A DNA stretch of 64,000 nucleotides from Betaproteobacteria bacterium HGW-Betaproteobacteria-11. Its GTDB lineage: Bacteria; Pseudomonadota; Gammaproteobacteria; Burkholderiales; Rhodocyclaceae. The stretch spans positions 62,001-126,000 of the forward strand of contig PHCV01000001.1 of NCBI GenBank assembly GCA_002842395.1, in the 5' to 3' direction. A model generated the notes under the pieces. It had not been told where the DNA came from. It did not search any database and saw only the letters and a list, made by a program, of their open reading frames with translations. The number at the start of each line of letters is the position of its first letter. The stretch's first letter is position 1. Position numbers and translations under genes: made by a program. Below are positions 52,812 through 61,168 of this stretch, piece after piece.

Positions 52812-53646
52812 CTCGCCCTGGAACGGCTTCAGGACGGTAGATGAAGGGCTGAAAACCAGGGCTCGCATCCATGGTCGGAGGGGCCTGACCATGGTTATCG
52901 ATACCGGCATGGGAGCGAACTTAACGAACGACATTCTTGAAGTGTCTGGCGCCCACATCGACCACTGGAAGCTTGGGTTCGGAACCTCCGCGGTAATGCC
53001 GGAACGTCTGCTGCGGTGGAAGTTGGAACTGATGCAAAGTCATGGAATCCTGACGTATCCCGGCGGGACGTTGCTTGAGGCTACCATTCTTTACGACTCG
53101 GGGGCAGCTTTCTTTGAACGCGCAAGAAACCTTGGATTCCGAGCGGTCGAGATATCCGACGGAACCGTTCCACTCAGAAGAGAGTTGCGTCGCTCGCTCA
53201 TTCTTGAGGCGCGGGACGCGGGACTCGTTCCGATCACTGAAGTGGGAAGCAAAGATCCCAAGCGGCAACTGTCGCTAGGCGCGGTGGTGGAACAGGTACG
53301 CAGGGATATCGAAATCGGCGCCGAGTGGGTCATCATGGAGGGGCGCGAGTGCGGCGTCAACGTAGGCATCTACGATGACCATGGAGAAATCCGACTGGAT
53401 TTTTTTGAACACCTTGCCTGCGACCTAGGCGATTGCCTGAGTAACATCATATGGGAGGCACCGAAGAAGTCGCAACAGTGCCATCTGATTCATCGGTTCG
53501 GCGTTAACGTCAATCTCGGCAATATCGACGCTACGCAATGCCTCGCGCTGGAAGCTTTGCGCTGCGGCCTGCGCTTCGAAACGCTGCAGCCGACGGCAAC
53601 GGCCATTCCGTTCGTTGCCGCGCAATTGCGCGGCAACGCGAGTTGA
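52792..53646 (+). CDS. comA: Phosphosulfolactate synthase (ComA/XcbB)
   Basis: Adds sulfite to phosphoenolpyruvate to give phosphosulfolactate, the first committed CoM step. The 284-residue TIM-barrel protein shows the ComA pattern: D37 in TMVIDTGMG, K60 in IDHWKLGFGTSA, E120 in AVEISDG, E150 and K154 in TEVGSKDP, and E183 in IMEGRECG. ComA is rare outside methanogens and CoM-using bacteria, so this gene anchors the pathway call. Length agrees with bacterial ComA homologues with a short N-terminal extension. Confidence 0.9.
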   Translation: MTSTANSSPWNGFRTVDEGLKTRARIHGRRGLTMVIDTGMGANLTNDILEVSGAHIDHWKLGFGTSAVMPERLLRWKLELMQSHGILTYPGGTLLEATILYDSGAAFFERARNLGFRAVEISDGTVPLRRELRRSLILEARDAGLVPITEVGSKDPKRQLSLGAVVEQVRRDIEIGAEWVIMEGRECGVNVGIYDDHGEIRLDFFEHLACDLGDCLSNIIWEAPKKSQQCHLIHRFGVNVNLGNIDATQCLALEALRCGLRFETLQPTATAIPFVAAQLRGNAS

Positions 53647-53653
53647 GGTACTC

Positions 53654-55177
53654 ATGGTCATGCAGTGCGTACCAGGTATTCAGCACCAGGTTCTGGAAAT
53701 TGGTGCACGACTGCGCGAGCCGCCTTCAGTCATTCTTCAGCAAACGGCATTTGCCGAGGAGGTTGCGGCGCAAGACCGCCTGTTCGAGGCGGTAGGCTTG
53801 TCGGATATCGCACACACGGTGATGCAGTCGCACCTGGGATCGATTCCGCCCGGGCCCGCCGCCGAACTCATGGCTGCTCTGCTCCACCTGCAACGCGTCG
53901 AGAACCGTCTCGACCTAGATCCCGCCCTCGGCGATGTGGTAACCAATCGTGAAGCGTGGCTCGTCGAGAAAACTCCCGCCGCAGGGCATCTCGGGGCCAG
54001 CCGCGCACGTCGCGAGGCGATCACCACAGGTTTCGTTCTACTGCTCAGGAAGGAAGTGTTGCTCCTCACCGACGCGCTCTGCGCCATGGTTGAGCGGATG
54101 GCGGAGCGGTCGGCGACGCACCGATCAACCGTATTTCCCGAGTACACGTACTTGCAGACCGCCCAGCCAACGACCTTTGGCCATTATCTGTCGGGCTTTG
54201 CATTTCCCGCAGAGCGTGATTTGCAGCGATTGCGTGGGCTCTATATCCGTCTGAACCGATGCCCAGGCGGGTGTGGGAGTTCAAATGGCAGTCGAATGTC
54301 ACAGGACAGGCAGATGTTGGCCGAACTGCTTGGATTTGATACGCCTGTCGAGCACGCCCGGGACGCAATGTGGCAAGCGGATCTCCCCGTTGAGTTGGCG
54401 TCTTGTCTGGTGATGATCGCGGTGAACATGTCACGGCTGGCCGAAGACCTGATGGTTTTCGCGACGAACGAGTTTGCTCTGCTAACGCTTGCCCATCGGC
54501 ACTGCCGCGCTAGCAAGATCATGCCGCAAAAGAAGAATCCATTTGCCCTGAGCTACCTGCGGAGCATCGCGAATCATCTGCTGGGTGTCCAGGCTGCAAT
54601 CGCAGCATCTGGCCGAACCCCGTCAGGACAAATGGACAGCCGCATGGAGGCGTATCGGGAGCTACCCGTTGCGCTCAAGAGTGTGACCACTGCTGTCACC
54701 CTGATGACGGAAATACTCGATGGCCTCGAACTCAACGAAATCAACTGCCGTGCGACATTGGCCAACTCGTTCGCCCTGGCCACGGATCTCGCCGAAGGAC
54801 TCGTTGAAACGGGCAGGGTGGATTTTCGGGAAGCGCATCGGGTTGTGGCGCGACTAGTCAGAACGCTGTCCGACTCCGGTCGTCGGCTCGAGGAGGTCAA
54901 CGCAAAGCTGATTGAGGAAGTCGCGACGGAGGAGCTCGGGCATTCCCTTGGCATTCGCGACGAGGTCTTGACTGGACTCCTAAATGTCGATGATGCGATT
55001 CGGGCGCGAACGACCATCGGAGGCGCCTCACCAGAGAGAGTCATGGATGCAGTCGTAACACTGCAGGAACGCGTCGGTACTCATCGAGCCTGGCAACGCG
55101 ATTCAACTAGGGTAATCGAGGCGGCTGAAGCCCGCTTGCTTGACGCGGCGCGACTTCTCGCCGGAGATGTGCAATGA
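53654..55177 (+). CDS. xcbC: Aspartase/fumarase-superfamily lyase, XcbC-like (argininosuccinate-lyase-like)
   Basis: A 507-residue AFS enzyme. The family signature is RASKIMPQKKNP (285-296) with the catalytic Ser287. In X. autotrophicus XcbC1 of this superfamily eliminates phosphate from phosphosulfolactate to sulfoacrylic acid; the first AFS gene after comA is the counterpart by order. Odd residue: the ASL segment GYTHLQ reads EYTYLQ (162-167), so the usual histidine is tyrosine. That argues against plain argininosuccinate lyase. ATG 53654 follows GAGG; it overlaps the next gene by ATGA. Confidence 0.78.
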   Translation: MVMQCVPGIQHQVLEIGARLREPPSVILQQTAFAEEVAAQDRLFEAVGLSDIAHTVMQSHLGSIPPGPAAELMAALLHLQRVENRLDLDPALGDVVTNREAWLVEKTPAAGHLGASRARREAITTGFVLLLRKEVLLLTDALCAMVERMAERSATHRSTVFPEYTYLQTAQPTTFGHYLSGFAFPAERDLQRLRGLYIRLNRCPGGCGSSNGSRMSQDRQMLAELLGFDTPVEHARDAMWQADLPVELASCLVMIAVNMSRLAEDLMVFATNEFALLTLAHRHCRASKIMPQKKNPFALSYLRSIANHLLGVQAAIAASGRTPSGQMDSRMEAYRELPVALKSVTTAVTLMTEILDGLELNEINCRATLANSFALATDLAEGLVETGRVDFREAHRVVARLVRTLSDSGRRLEEVNAKLIEEVATEELGHSLGIRDEVLTGLLNVDDAIRARTTIGGASPERVMDAVVTLQERVGTHRAWQRDSTRVIEAAEARLLDAARLLAGDVQ

Positions 55178-56532
55178 CACTTTGGACGATGGGGTCGCGC
55201 GTTTATGGTGGAGCCTGGTCGACGCCGCCGGTGCGGGCGCTGTTCACGGATGAACGGCGGATCGAGGGGTGGCTTCGCATCCTGGCCGTCCTGGCGAAAT
55301 GTCAGGCGGCGCACGAATTGATTCCCGACCATGCCGCCGCCGAAATCATGCGTGTCTGCGCCTCCATTGAGGTAAATCCGGAAGTCGTTGAACAATTACG
55401 GATCGACTACGAAACAAGCAGTCATTCGACGTACGGATTGATCCGCCTGATCAAGGACCGGTGCGAAACCGGAGCCGGCGAATGGGTCTGTTTCGGCACA
55501 ACCGTACAGGACGTCGCCGACACCTGGATGATGCTTGCTCTAAAGCAAGTGAGGAAGCTCATTTCCAGCGATCTGGGGCGACTCAAGATTGAGCTTGTGG
55601 TACTTTGCCAGGCGCATCGGGAAACGGTGATGCTAGGCCGCACGCATGGGCAGCAAGGGCTGCCGATTACCTTTGGTTACAAGGTGGCATCATGGCTGGC
55701 CGAAACGCGGCGTCAAATACGTCGACTCGATGCCCTGGCGGTGTACGGGGAGGTTGGCCAGTTATGCGGGGCAGTCGGTTCGCTGTCGGGTCAAGGGAGC
55801 AGAGCCTTGGAAATCCAGGCGATGTTTTGCGCGGAGTTGGGATTACGCGTGCCCGACATGTCATGGGGAAACAGCCGCGACCTCGTTCTCGACTGGGCCA
55901 ATACCATCACAACGGTGACCGGAAGCGCAGACCGGATCTGTCGTGAGATATACAACCTCCAACGTACCGAGATCGACGAGGTGCGGGAACGATTTGTCTC
56001 CGGAACCATTGGCAGCATCACGATGCCACATAAACGGAATCCGGAGGTTTCCGAGCACGTCGGAACACTGTCACGAATCGTGCGCGCCAACGCATCGATC
56101 TTGGCTGAAGGCGCAGCTCACGAACATGAACGTGATGGGCGATCCTGGAAGGCCGAATGGCACGCGATTCCCGAGATTGCGATGGCGGGAGCGAAGGCGG
56201 TTCAGCTCGTTGCCGATCTGATCGCAGGTATCCAGGTCGACGCGGATCGGATGCGGCTGAACCTGTTGTCCTCCTCCAATGGGTTCGTCTATTCGGAAGC
56301 CGTCATGATGAAGCTTGCGGGCAAAGTAGGGCGGGCGACCGCACATCGACTGGTCTATGACTTGGCGATGCTGGCACGGGAAGAGAACCTACCGTTCAAG
56401 GAAGCTCTTCTGCGGAGCGAGGTGGTCGCCTCCCATTTGACACCCGAAGAAATCGAAGAACTGTTCGATCCTACGGCTCACATTGGTCAATGCCTGGCCT
56501 TGGTTGATCGCGTACTCCAGGACGCCTCGTAA
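55174..56532 (+). CDS. xcbD: Aspartase/fumarase-superfamily lyase, XcbD-like (adenylosuccinate-lyase-like)
   Basis: A 452-residue AFS enzyme of the adenylosuccinate lyase/carboxymuconate cycloisomerase branch, with GRTHGQQGLP (H158) and the signature GTIGSITMPHKRNP (277-290). XcbD1 of Xanthobacter is the second AFS member of the CoM operon; its step is one of those after sulfoacrylate, and I cannot assign it from sequence. As PurB it would be unexpected in this operon. It overlaps xcbC by 4 bases and xcbE by one. Confidence 0.78.
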   Translation: MTLWTMGSRVYGGAWSTPPVRALFTDERRIEGWLRILAVLAKCQAAHELIPDHAAAEIMRVCASIEVNPEVVEQLRIDYETSSHSTYGLIRLIKDRCETGAGEWVCFGTTVQDVADTWMMLALKQVRKLISSDLGRLKIELVVLCQAHRETVMLGRTHGQQGLPITFGYKVASWLAETRRQIRRLDALAVYGEVGQLCGAVGSLSGQGSRALEIQAMFCAELGLRVPDMSWGNSRDLVLDWANTITTVTGSADRICREIYNLQRTEIDEVRERFVSGTIGSITMPHKRNPEVSEHVGTLSRIVRANASILAEGAAHEHERDGRSWKAEWHAIPEIAMAGAKAVQLVADLIAGIQVDADRMRLNLLSSSNGFVYSEAVMMKLAGKVGRATAHRLVYDLAMLAREENLPFKEALLRSEVVASHLTPEEIEELFDPTAHIGQCLALVDRVLQDAS

Positions 56533-57545
56533 TGCGAATCCGCGGCCTGCGTCAGTGCTTCGTTGGAAATTCGGTTCTTCCGCGTCTGCCGCTCATTTGG
56601 CACCGTACGCCGGTGCATGAGTTGCCGTCCCTCGCGAAAAAGCTCGGCAGGAAACGGTTGTGGATCAAGCGGGACGATCTGATTACGTTCGGCTTTGGTG
56701 GCAACAAGATCCGCGGTCTCGAGTTCCTTGTCGGTGATGCCCTGTCGCGGGAGGCCGACACGTTGATCACAGGAGCTGGCCCCTTGTCCAACCATGTGCG
56801 TGCCACCGCCGCTGTCGCTGCCAAGTGCGGGATGCGCGCGGCTATCATTTATTGGGGTAAAGAAACGCCGCAAATATCCGGGAACTTCCAGCTAGTGCGC
56901 ATGTTGGGCGCAGAAACATGGTTTACCGGCAGCCTCGACCGATCGAGCGTGGACGTCCATATGAAGTCCATGGCGGAACAGTTGACGCGCAACGGCGCAA
57001 AGCCCTATGTCATTCCGCGCGGCGGCGCCTCTCCGCTGGGGGTGGTCGGACATGTCCTGGCGGTGCAGGAGCTTCTGAAGCAATTCGCCAGGCGCACATC
57101 GATGCCGGAAGTGATTGTGTTGCCGGTCGGGTCGGGGGGCACGATGGCCGGTTGGCTACTCGGGACGAGCTACTACAAGGCACCGTGGCGCATCGAGGGC
57201 ATCACCGTGAGCCGTCCGGCATATGAGGTGCAGGCGCAGGTACTGCAACTGATTTGCGACACCGAAAGGCTTCTCGACATCAGGTCCGACGTGACTAAAC
57301 ACAGCGTCGTTATTCATGATGGACACATTGGCCCCGGGTACGGCTGTCCCTCGGCGGAGGGGAGCGCAGCCATCTGCCTCGCTGCGGTCGAAGAAGGTGT
57401 ATTCCTGGATCCGGTCTACACCGGCAAGGCGTTAGCAGGCCTTGTCGAATTGTGCGCTACAGAGCGCCTCATGGACGCCAAAGCCGTGCTGTTTCTGCAT
57501 ACGGGCGGTCAGCCTGGATTGTTTGTGCCGGGGCAATACCCATGA
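56532..57545 (+). CDS. xcbE: PLP-dependent D-cysteine-desulfhydrase/ACC-deaminase-like enzyme, XcbE-like
   Basis: A 337-residue fold-type II PLP protein. The Schiff-base lysine is K59 in FGFGGNKIRGLEF, and phosphate- and substrate-binding loops are GPLSNHVRATAAVA and VLPVGSGGTMAGW. XcbE1 of the bacterial CoM pathway is of this family and is linked to its later sulfur-handling steps (thiolation in the published scheme). Its place after two AFS genes matches the order B-C-D-E exactly. Desulfhydration of D-cysteine is the alternative. Confidence 0.8.
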   Translation: MRIRGLRQCFVGNSVLPRLPLIWHRTPVHELPSLAKKLGRKRLWIKRDDLITFGFGGNKIRGLEFLVGDALSREADTLITGAGPLSNHVRATAAVAAKCGMRAAIIYWGKETPQISGNFQLVRMLGAETWFTGSLDRSSVDVHMKSMAEQLTRNGAKPYVIPRGGASPLGVVGHVLAVQELLKQFARRTSMPEVIVLPVGSGGTMAGWLLGTSYYKAPWRIEGITVSRPAYEVQAQVLQLICDTERLLDIRSDVTKHSVVIHDGHIGPGYGCPSAEGSAAICLAAVEEGVFLDPVYTGKALAGLVELCATERLMDAKAVLFLHTGGQPGLFVPGQYP

Positions 57546-59611
57546 GTATGACGTGGGCCAAGGCGCTATTCGAACCGGCATCGGTGGCAGTATTCGGTGC
57601 ATCAGCGCAGCAGCGGAAGGTCGGGAACGTGATCTTGGCCAATCTCACTGCCCCGGATGCTCGATTCAAGGGGCAGGTGATTGCAGTTCATCCGACGGCG
57701 AAGGCAATTGATGGTGTTGCTGCAGTGCGCTCCATAACCGAGCTCGACCGCACTGCTGACCTTGCAGTGATCGCCACACCGCCCGATACCGTGGTCGGCA
57801 TCCTTAGCGACTGTGCGAAGTCCGGCATCCGCGCGGCAATTGTGGTGAGCGGCGGATTTGCGGAAGCTGGCGATGGTGGCAGAAATCTGCAACAGTCGGT
57901 AGTCAAAGCCGCGCAAGCAAACGGGATACGCTTGCTCGGACCAAACTGTTTTGGTGTGGTCAATACCTCGTTTTGCCTCAATGCCTCGATCGGTATCGGC
58001 ATGCCGTGCAAAGGCGGGATCTCCCTATTTACACAGAGCGGGGCCTACGGGATGGTCGCCTTCGCGCGTTCCGAAGCGACGCGTTGCGGCTTCGCGAAAA
58101 TCGTGTCGGTGGGCAACAAGGCGGATATCGGCGAGGTGGATATCCTGGAATACTTGGCAGGGGATGACGATACCCACGTGATTGCGATGCTCCTCGAGTC
58201 GTTTTCCGATGGCCGGAGACTCTTTGAACTTGCCCGCTCAGTTACCCGAATCAAGCCCGTTGTCGTGCTCAAGACGGGATGGGGCCAGGCTGGGCAGCGA
58301 GCGGCGTCCAGCCACACGGCGGCCCTTGCCGACAATTGGCGAGTGGCCGAGGCCGCGTTGCGCCAGTCCGGAGTCCGGGTTGTCTTCGATGGCGAAACCC
58401 TGATCGACGTCGCCGAGGCTCTTGACCGTGGCGGCAGCGTGAAGGGGCGGAGAGTTGCCGTAGTGACGAATTCCGGTGGCGTGGGCGTCGAATTGACCGA
58501 TCTGCTGGAGCGGAAAGGTTCCCATGTGCCGACGTTGTCGCAGCCTACCCGCAATGCGATACGGCCTTGCCTACCGGCACTGGCATCCGACGTCAATCCG
58601 ATCGACGTGACCACAGACTGGGCCCGATTTTCAGAGGCTTATGGAACGAGCACTCGCCTGCTTTCGTCGAGCGGAGAGGTCGACGCTATTCTCGTCGTTC
58701 TCGTTCAACGCGCTGCGGAGAAGCTGGACGTAGTCGATCGGCTGATCGAGGAAATTCGTACGGCTCGAGAAAGGGGTGAGCATGTTCCCGTGTTTGTCTG
58801 CTGGCTTGCCTCGGCCAGTGCCGAGCCCAGCATCCGACGCCTGCATGAAGCGGGTATTCCATGCTTCCGCGGCACCGGGCAGGTGGCCCGTGTGATCGCG
58901 CATTGCCGATCGCCGCACTGCGAACAAGAGCGCCCGTGGACCGTACCGAGCGGGCGAGCAGAAGGTGGTGATTCCGTCAAATGGCTCTCTATGGCCGTGG
59001 CACTCGATACGGCTCAAGACGCTGGCTTCCCCCTGGCCCGCTTTAGCAGCTCCAACAATGTTGCCCAAGCCGTAGAAAGCGCATGTCGGGTCGGCTACCC
59101 AGTCGTGTTGAAAGCGGATCGCCCAGGGCTTGTGCACAAGACCGAAGCACAAGCGGTGCGCGTGGGAATCGCCAATGAGGAAGCGTTGCGCGCGACTTGG
59201 GCGGATTTCGATCGGCGTCTGGGAAGCGGCAGTGCGGTGATCCAGGAACAGGTGCCCGCGGGTGTCGAGCTCGCGGTGGGTGGTTATCGGGACGCCAGTT
59301 TCGGGCCCGTCATCTTGTTCGGTATCGGCGGGGTATGGATCGAGGTCGTTCGGGATTTCTCCCTGAGGTTGGCGCCGCTGAATCGCGACGACGCCGACGC
59401 GATGATAAACGACCTGCGCCTTCGGGCGGTTCTCGATGGCGTGCGCGGTTCCGGGGCGATTGATCGGAAAGCGCTGGCAGAATTGCTCGTGAGCGTATCG
59501 ACTTGGTTTTTCGAATCATTGTGGGTGGAGGAGTTTGATTTCAACCCGGTTATCGCAGGAGAACAAGGACTGTCGGTGGTCGACGTGCGAATAAGGCCAA
59601 GGCCAAACTGA
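57542..59611 (+). CDS. NDP-forming acyl-CoA synthetase (acetyl-CoA ligase family)
   Basis: A 689-residue fused ligase making an acyl-CoA from acid, CoA and ATP with ADP release, or the reverse. Domains in order: CoA-binding Rossmann (SVAVFGASAQQRKVGNVI), succinyl-CoA-ligase-like with the phosphohistidine loop AASSHTAALAD near residue 260, and a C-terminal ATP-grasp (GYPVVLKADRPGLVHKTEA). Similar ADP-forming ligases (SauCD) activate sulfoacetate, and an acylating aldehyde dehydrogenase follows. A sulfonated or CoM-linked acid is therefore a plausible substrate, but acetate cannot be excluded. It overlaps xcbE by ATGA. Confidence 0.85.
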   Translation: MSMTWAKALFEPASVAVFGASAQQRKVGNVILANLTAPDARFKGQVIAVHPTAKAIDGVAAVRSITELDRTADLAVIATPPDTVVGILSDCAKSGIRAAIVVSGGFAEAGDGGRNLQQSVVKAAQANGIRLLGPNCFGVVNTSFCLNASIGIGMPCKGGISLFTQSGAYGMVAFARSEATRCGFAKIVSVGNKADIGEVDILEYLAGDDDTHVIAMLLESFSDGRRLFELARSVTRIKPVVVLKTGWGQAGQRAASSHTAALADNWRVAEAALRQSGVRVVFDGETLIDVAEALDRGGSVKGRRVAVVTNSGGVGVELTDLLERKGSHVPTLSQPTRNAIRPCLPALASDVNPIDVTTDWARFSEAYGTSTRLLSSSGEVDAILVVLVQRAAEKLDVVDRLIEEIRTARERGEHVPVFVCWLASASAEPSIRRLHEAGIPCFRGTGQVARVIAHCRSPHCEQERPWTVPSGRAEGGDSVKWLSMAVALDTAQDAGFPLARFSSSNNVAQAVESACRVGYPVVLKADRPGLVHKTEAQAVRVGIANEEALRATWADFDRRLGSGSAVIQEQVPAGVELAVGGYRDASFGPVILFGIGGVWIEVVRDFSLRLAPLNRDDADAMINDLRLRAVLDGVRGSGAIDRKALAELLVSVSTWFFESLWVEEFDFNPVIAGEQGLSVVDVRIRPRPN

Positions 59612-59637
59612 GAGTCTCAAATTTTGTTGTTTCGTAA

Positions 59638-59658
59638 ATATCTGCAATCCGCAGATAT
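59638..59658. promoter_or_regulatory. 8-bp inverted repeat before the aldehyde dehydrogenase
   Basis: ATATCTGC and GCAGATAT surround a 5-base spacer in the 74-bp gap between the CoA ligase and aldehyde dehydrogenase genes. It could be an operator, an mRNA hairpin setting relative expression, or a weak terminator. No T-run follows, so termination is unlikely. Confidence 0.4.
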
Positions 59659-59685
59659 CAATGTTATTGTCCGAGGAGGATTGGT

Positions 59686-61107
59686 ATGAGCAAGGAAATC
59701 AAGAAGCCAGTAGACGCGGAAGCGACCCGTCACGAGATCGATGAATTGATCGCGAAAGCGAAACGCGCCCAGGCAACGATCGAAAACTACAGCCAAGAGC
59801 AGGCCGACGCGCTGGTGACCGCCGTCGGCTGGCACGTCTTCAAGAATCGGGAAGCGCTGGCGAAGCTTGCTGTCGAGGAAGGCGGATTCGGCAACTACGC
59901 GGATAAGGTGGCGAAGTTCGAAAATCGCGTGCTGGGTACGCTGACTGACATGGCTGCCGTGCGAACGTGCGGCATCGTGGAGGAACTCCCCGGAAAAGGT
60001 CTGGTGAAAATCGCGAAGCCCGTCGGTGTTGTTGCAGCATTGATTCCGGCGACGGGGCCTGATGCCACGCCGCCGGTCAATGCACTGGCGGCGCTTAAGG
60101 CACGCAACGCCATCATCGTGTCACCCCACCCGAAGACACGAAAGACCAGCGCGGCCGTCGTCGAGGCCATGAGGCGGGGTTGCGAGCAAGTGGGGGCACC
60201 GGCGGATCTGATACAAATCATTGCCCAGCCCTCGATTGCAAAGACAGAAGAGCTGATGCACCAAGCGGACTTGATCGTCGCCACTGGTGGTGCGGCGATG
60301 GTGAAAGCGGCATACAGCTCCGGTACGCCGGCCTACGGGGTCGGCGTCGGGAACTCCGTTCACGTGGTGGACGAGACAGCGGACCTGGATGACGCTGCGG
60401 CGATGATCGCCCGGGCCAAAACTTTCGACTATGCGACGAGTTGTCTTGCTGACAACTCGGTCGTAGCGCATGAGAGCGTCTACGCTCAATTGCTGCAGCG
60501 CTTGGTTAAAGCGGGCGGGTTTGTTTGCAATCCGCAGCAAAAGGCGCAGATCTGCAAGGTGATGTGGCCGGACGGTGGACATATCCCGAGTATCGACATC
60601 ATCGCGAAGCCGGCTATGCACATTGCTGAACTGGCAGGAATATCGATTTCTGCGGATCGGTCTTTCCTGATTGTCGAGGAAGACGGTGTGGGCCACGATC
60701 ATCCGTTCTCCGGCGAGAAACTTTCCGTCGTACTGGCTTTGTACCGCTACTCCGGCGGAATCGATTCGGCCATCGCACTGGTGAATGAGATCACCCATTA
60801 TCAGGGCATGGGCCACACGTGTGGAATCCACAGCAAGAACGACGAACACATTCTTGCGCTTGCCATGAAGACGAAAACCGGGCGCGTCATGGTCAACCAG
60901 AACTTGAACGAAGGTGCGGGCAGTCCCCGGAATGGCATGCCTTACACGCTCTCTCTATCGTGTGGCACCTGGGGTGGAAACATTACGACGGAGAACGTCA
61001 ACGTCCGCCACTTCTTCAATCTAACCTGGGTCTCACGGCCAATCACTCCGCGAACGGTCTCGGTGGACAGCGTCTTCAAGGGGCACATCGCCAAGTACGG
61101 CGACTAG
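59686..61107 (+). CDS. CoA-acylating aldehyde dehydrogenase, sulfoacetaldehyde-dehydrogenase-like
   Basis: Oxidises an aldehyde to an acyl-CoA with NAD(P). The 473-residue protein belongs to the acetaldehyde/SauS-type acylating branch: nucleophile C253 in DYATSCLADNS, and IVSPHPKTRKTSAAVVEAM as cofactor site. SauS converts sulfoacetaldehyde and CoA to sulfoacetyl-CoA. Another option is a 2-oxoethyl-CoM intermediate of ethene or vinyl halide epoxides. It has a strong GAGGAGGA ribosome site and follows the ligase after an inverted repeat. Confidence 0.85.
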   Translation: MSKEIKKPVDAEATRHEIDELIAKAKRAQATIENYSQEQADALVTAVGWHVFKNREALAKLAVEEGGFGNYADKVAKFENRVLGTLTDMAAVRTCGIVEELPGKGLVKIAKPVGVVAALIPATGPDATPPVNALAALKARNAIIVSPHPKTRKTSAAVVEAMRRGCEQVGAPADLIQIIAQPSIAKTEELMHQADLIVATGGAAMVKAAYSSGTPAYGVGVGNSVHVVDETADLDDAAAMIARAKTFDYATSCLADNSVVAHESVYAQLLQRLVKAGGFVCNPQQKAQICKVMWPDGGHIPSIDIIAKPAMHIAELAGISISADRSFLIVEEDGVGHDHPFSGEKLSVVLALYRYSGGIDSAIALVNEITHYQGMGHTCGIHSKNDEHILALAMKTKTGRVMVNQNLNEGAGSPRNGMPYTLSLSCGTWGGNITTENVNVRHFFNLTWVSRPITPRTVSVDSVFKGHIAKYGD

Positions 61108-61168
61108 GGTATAGCCGATTTAATGATCCTTTCGCAACTAAACTCGATGCATAGGTGGTGAACAAAAT

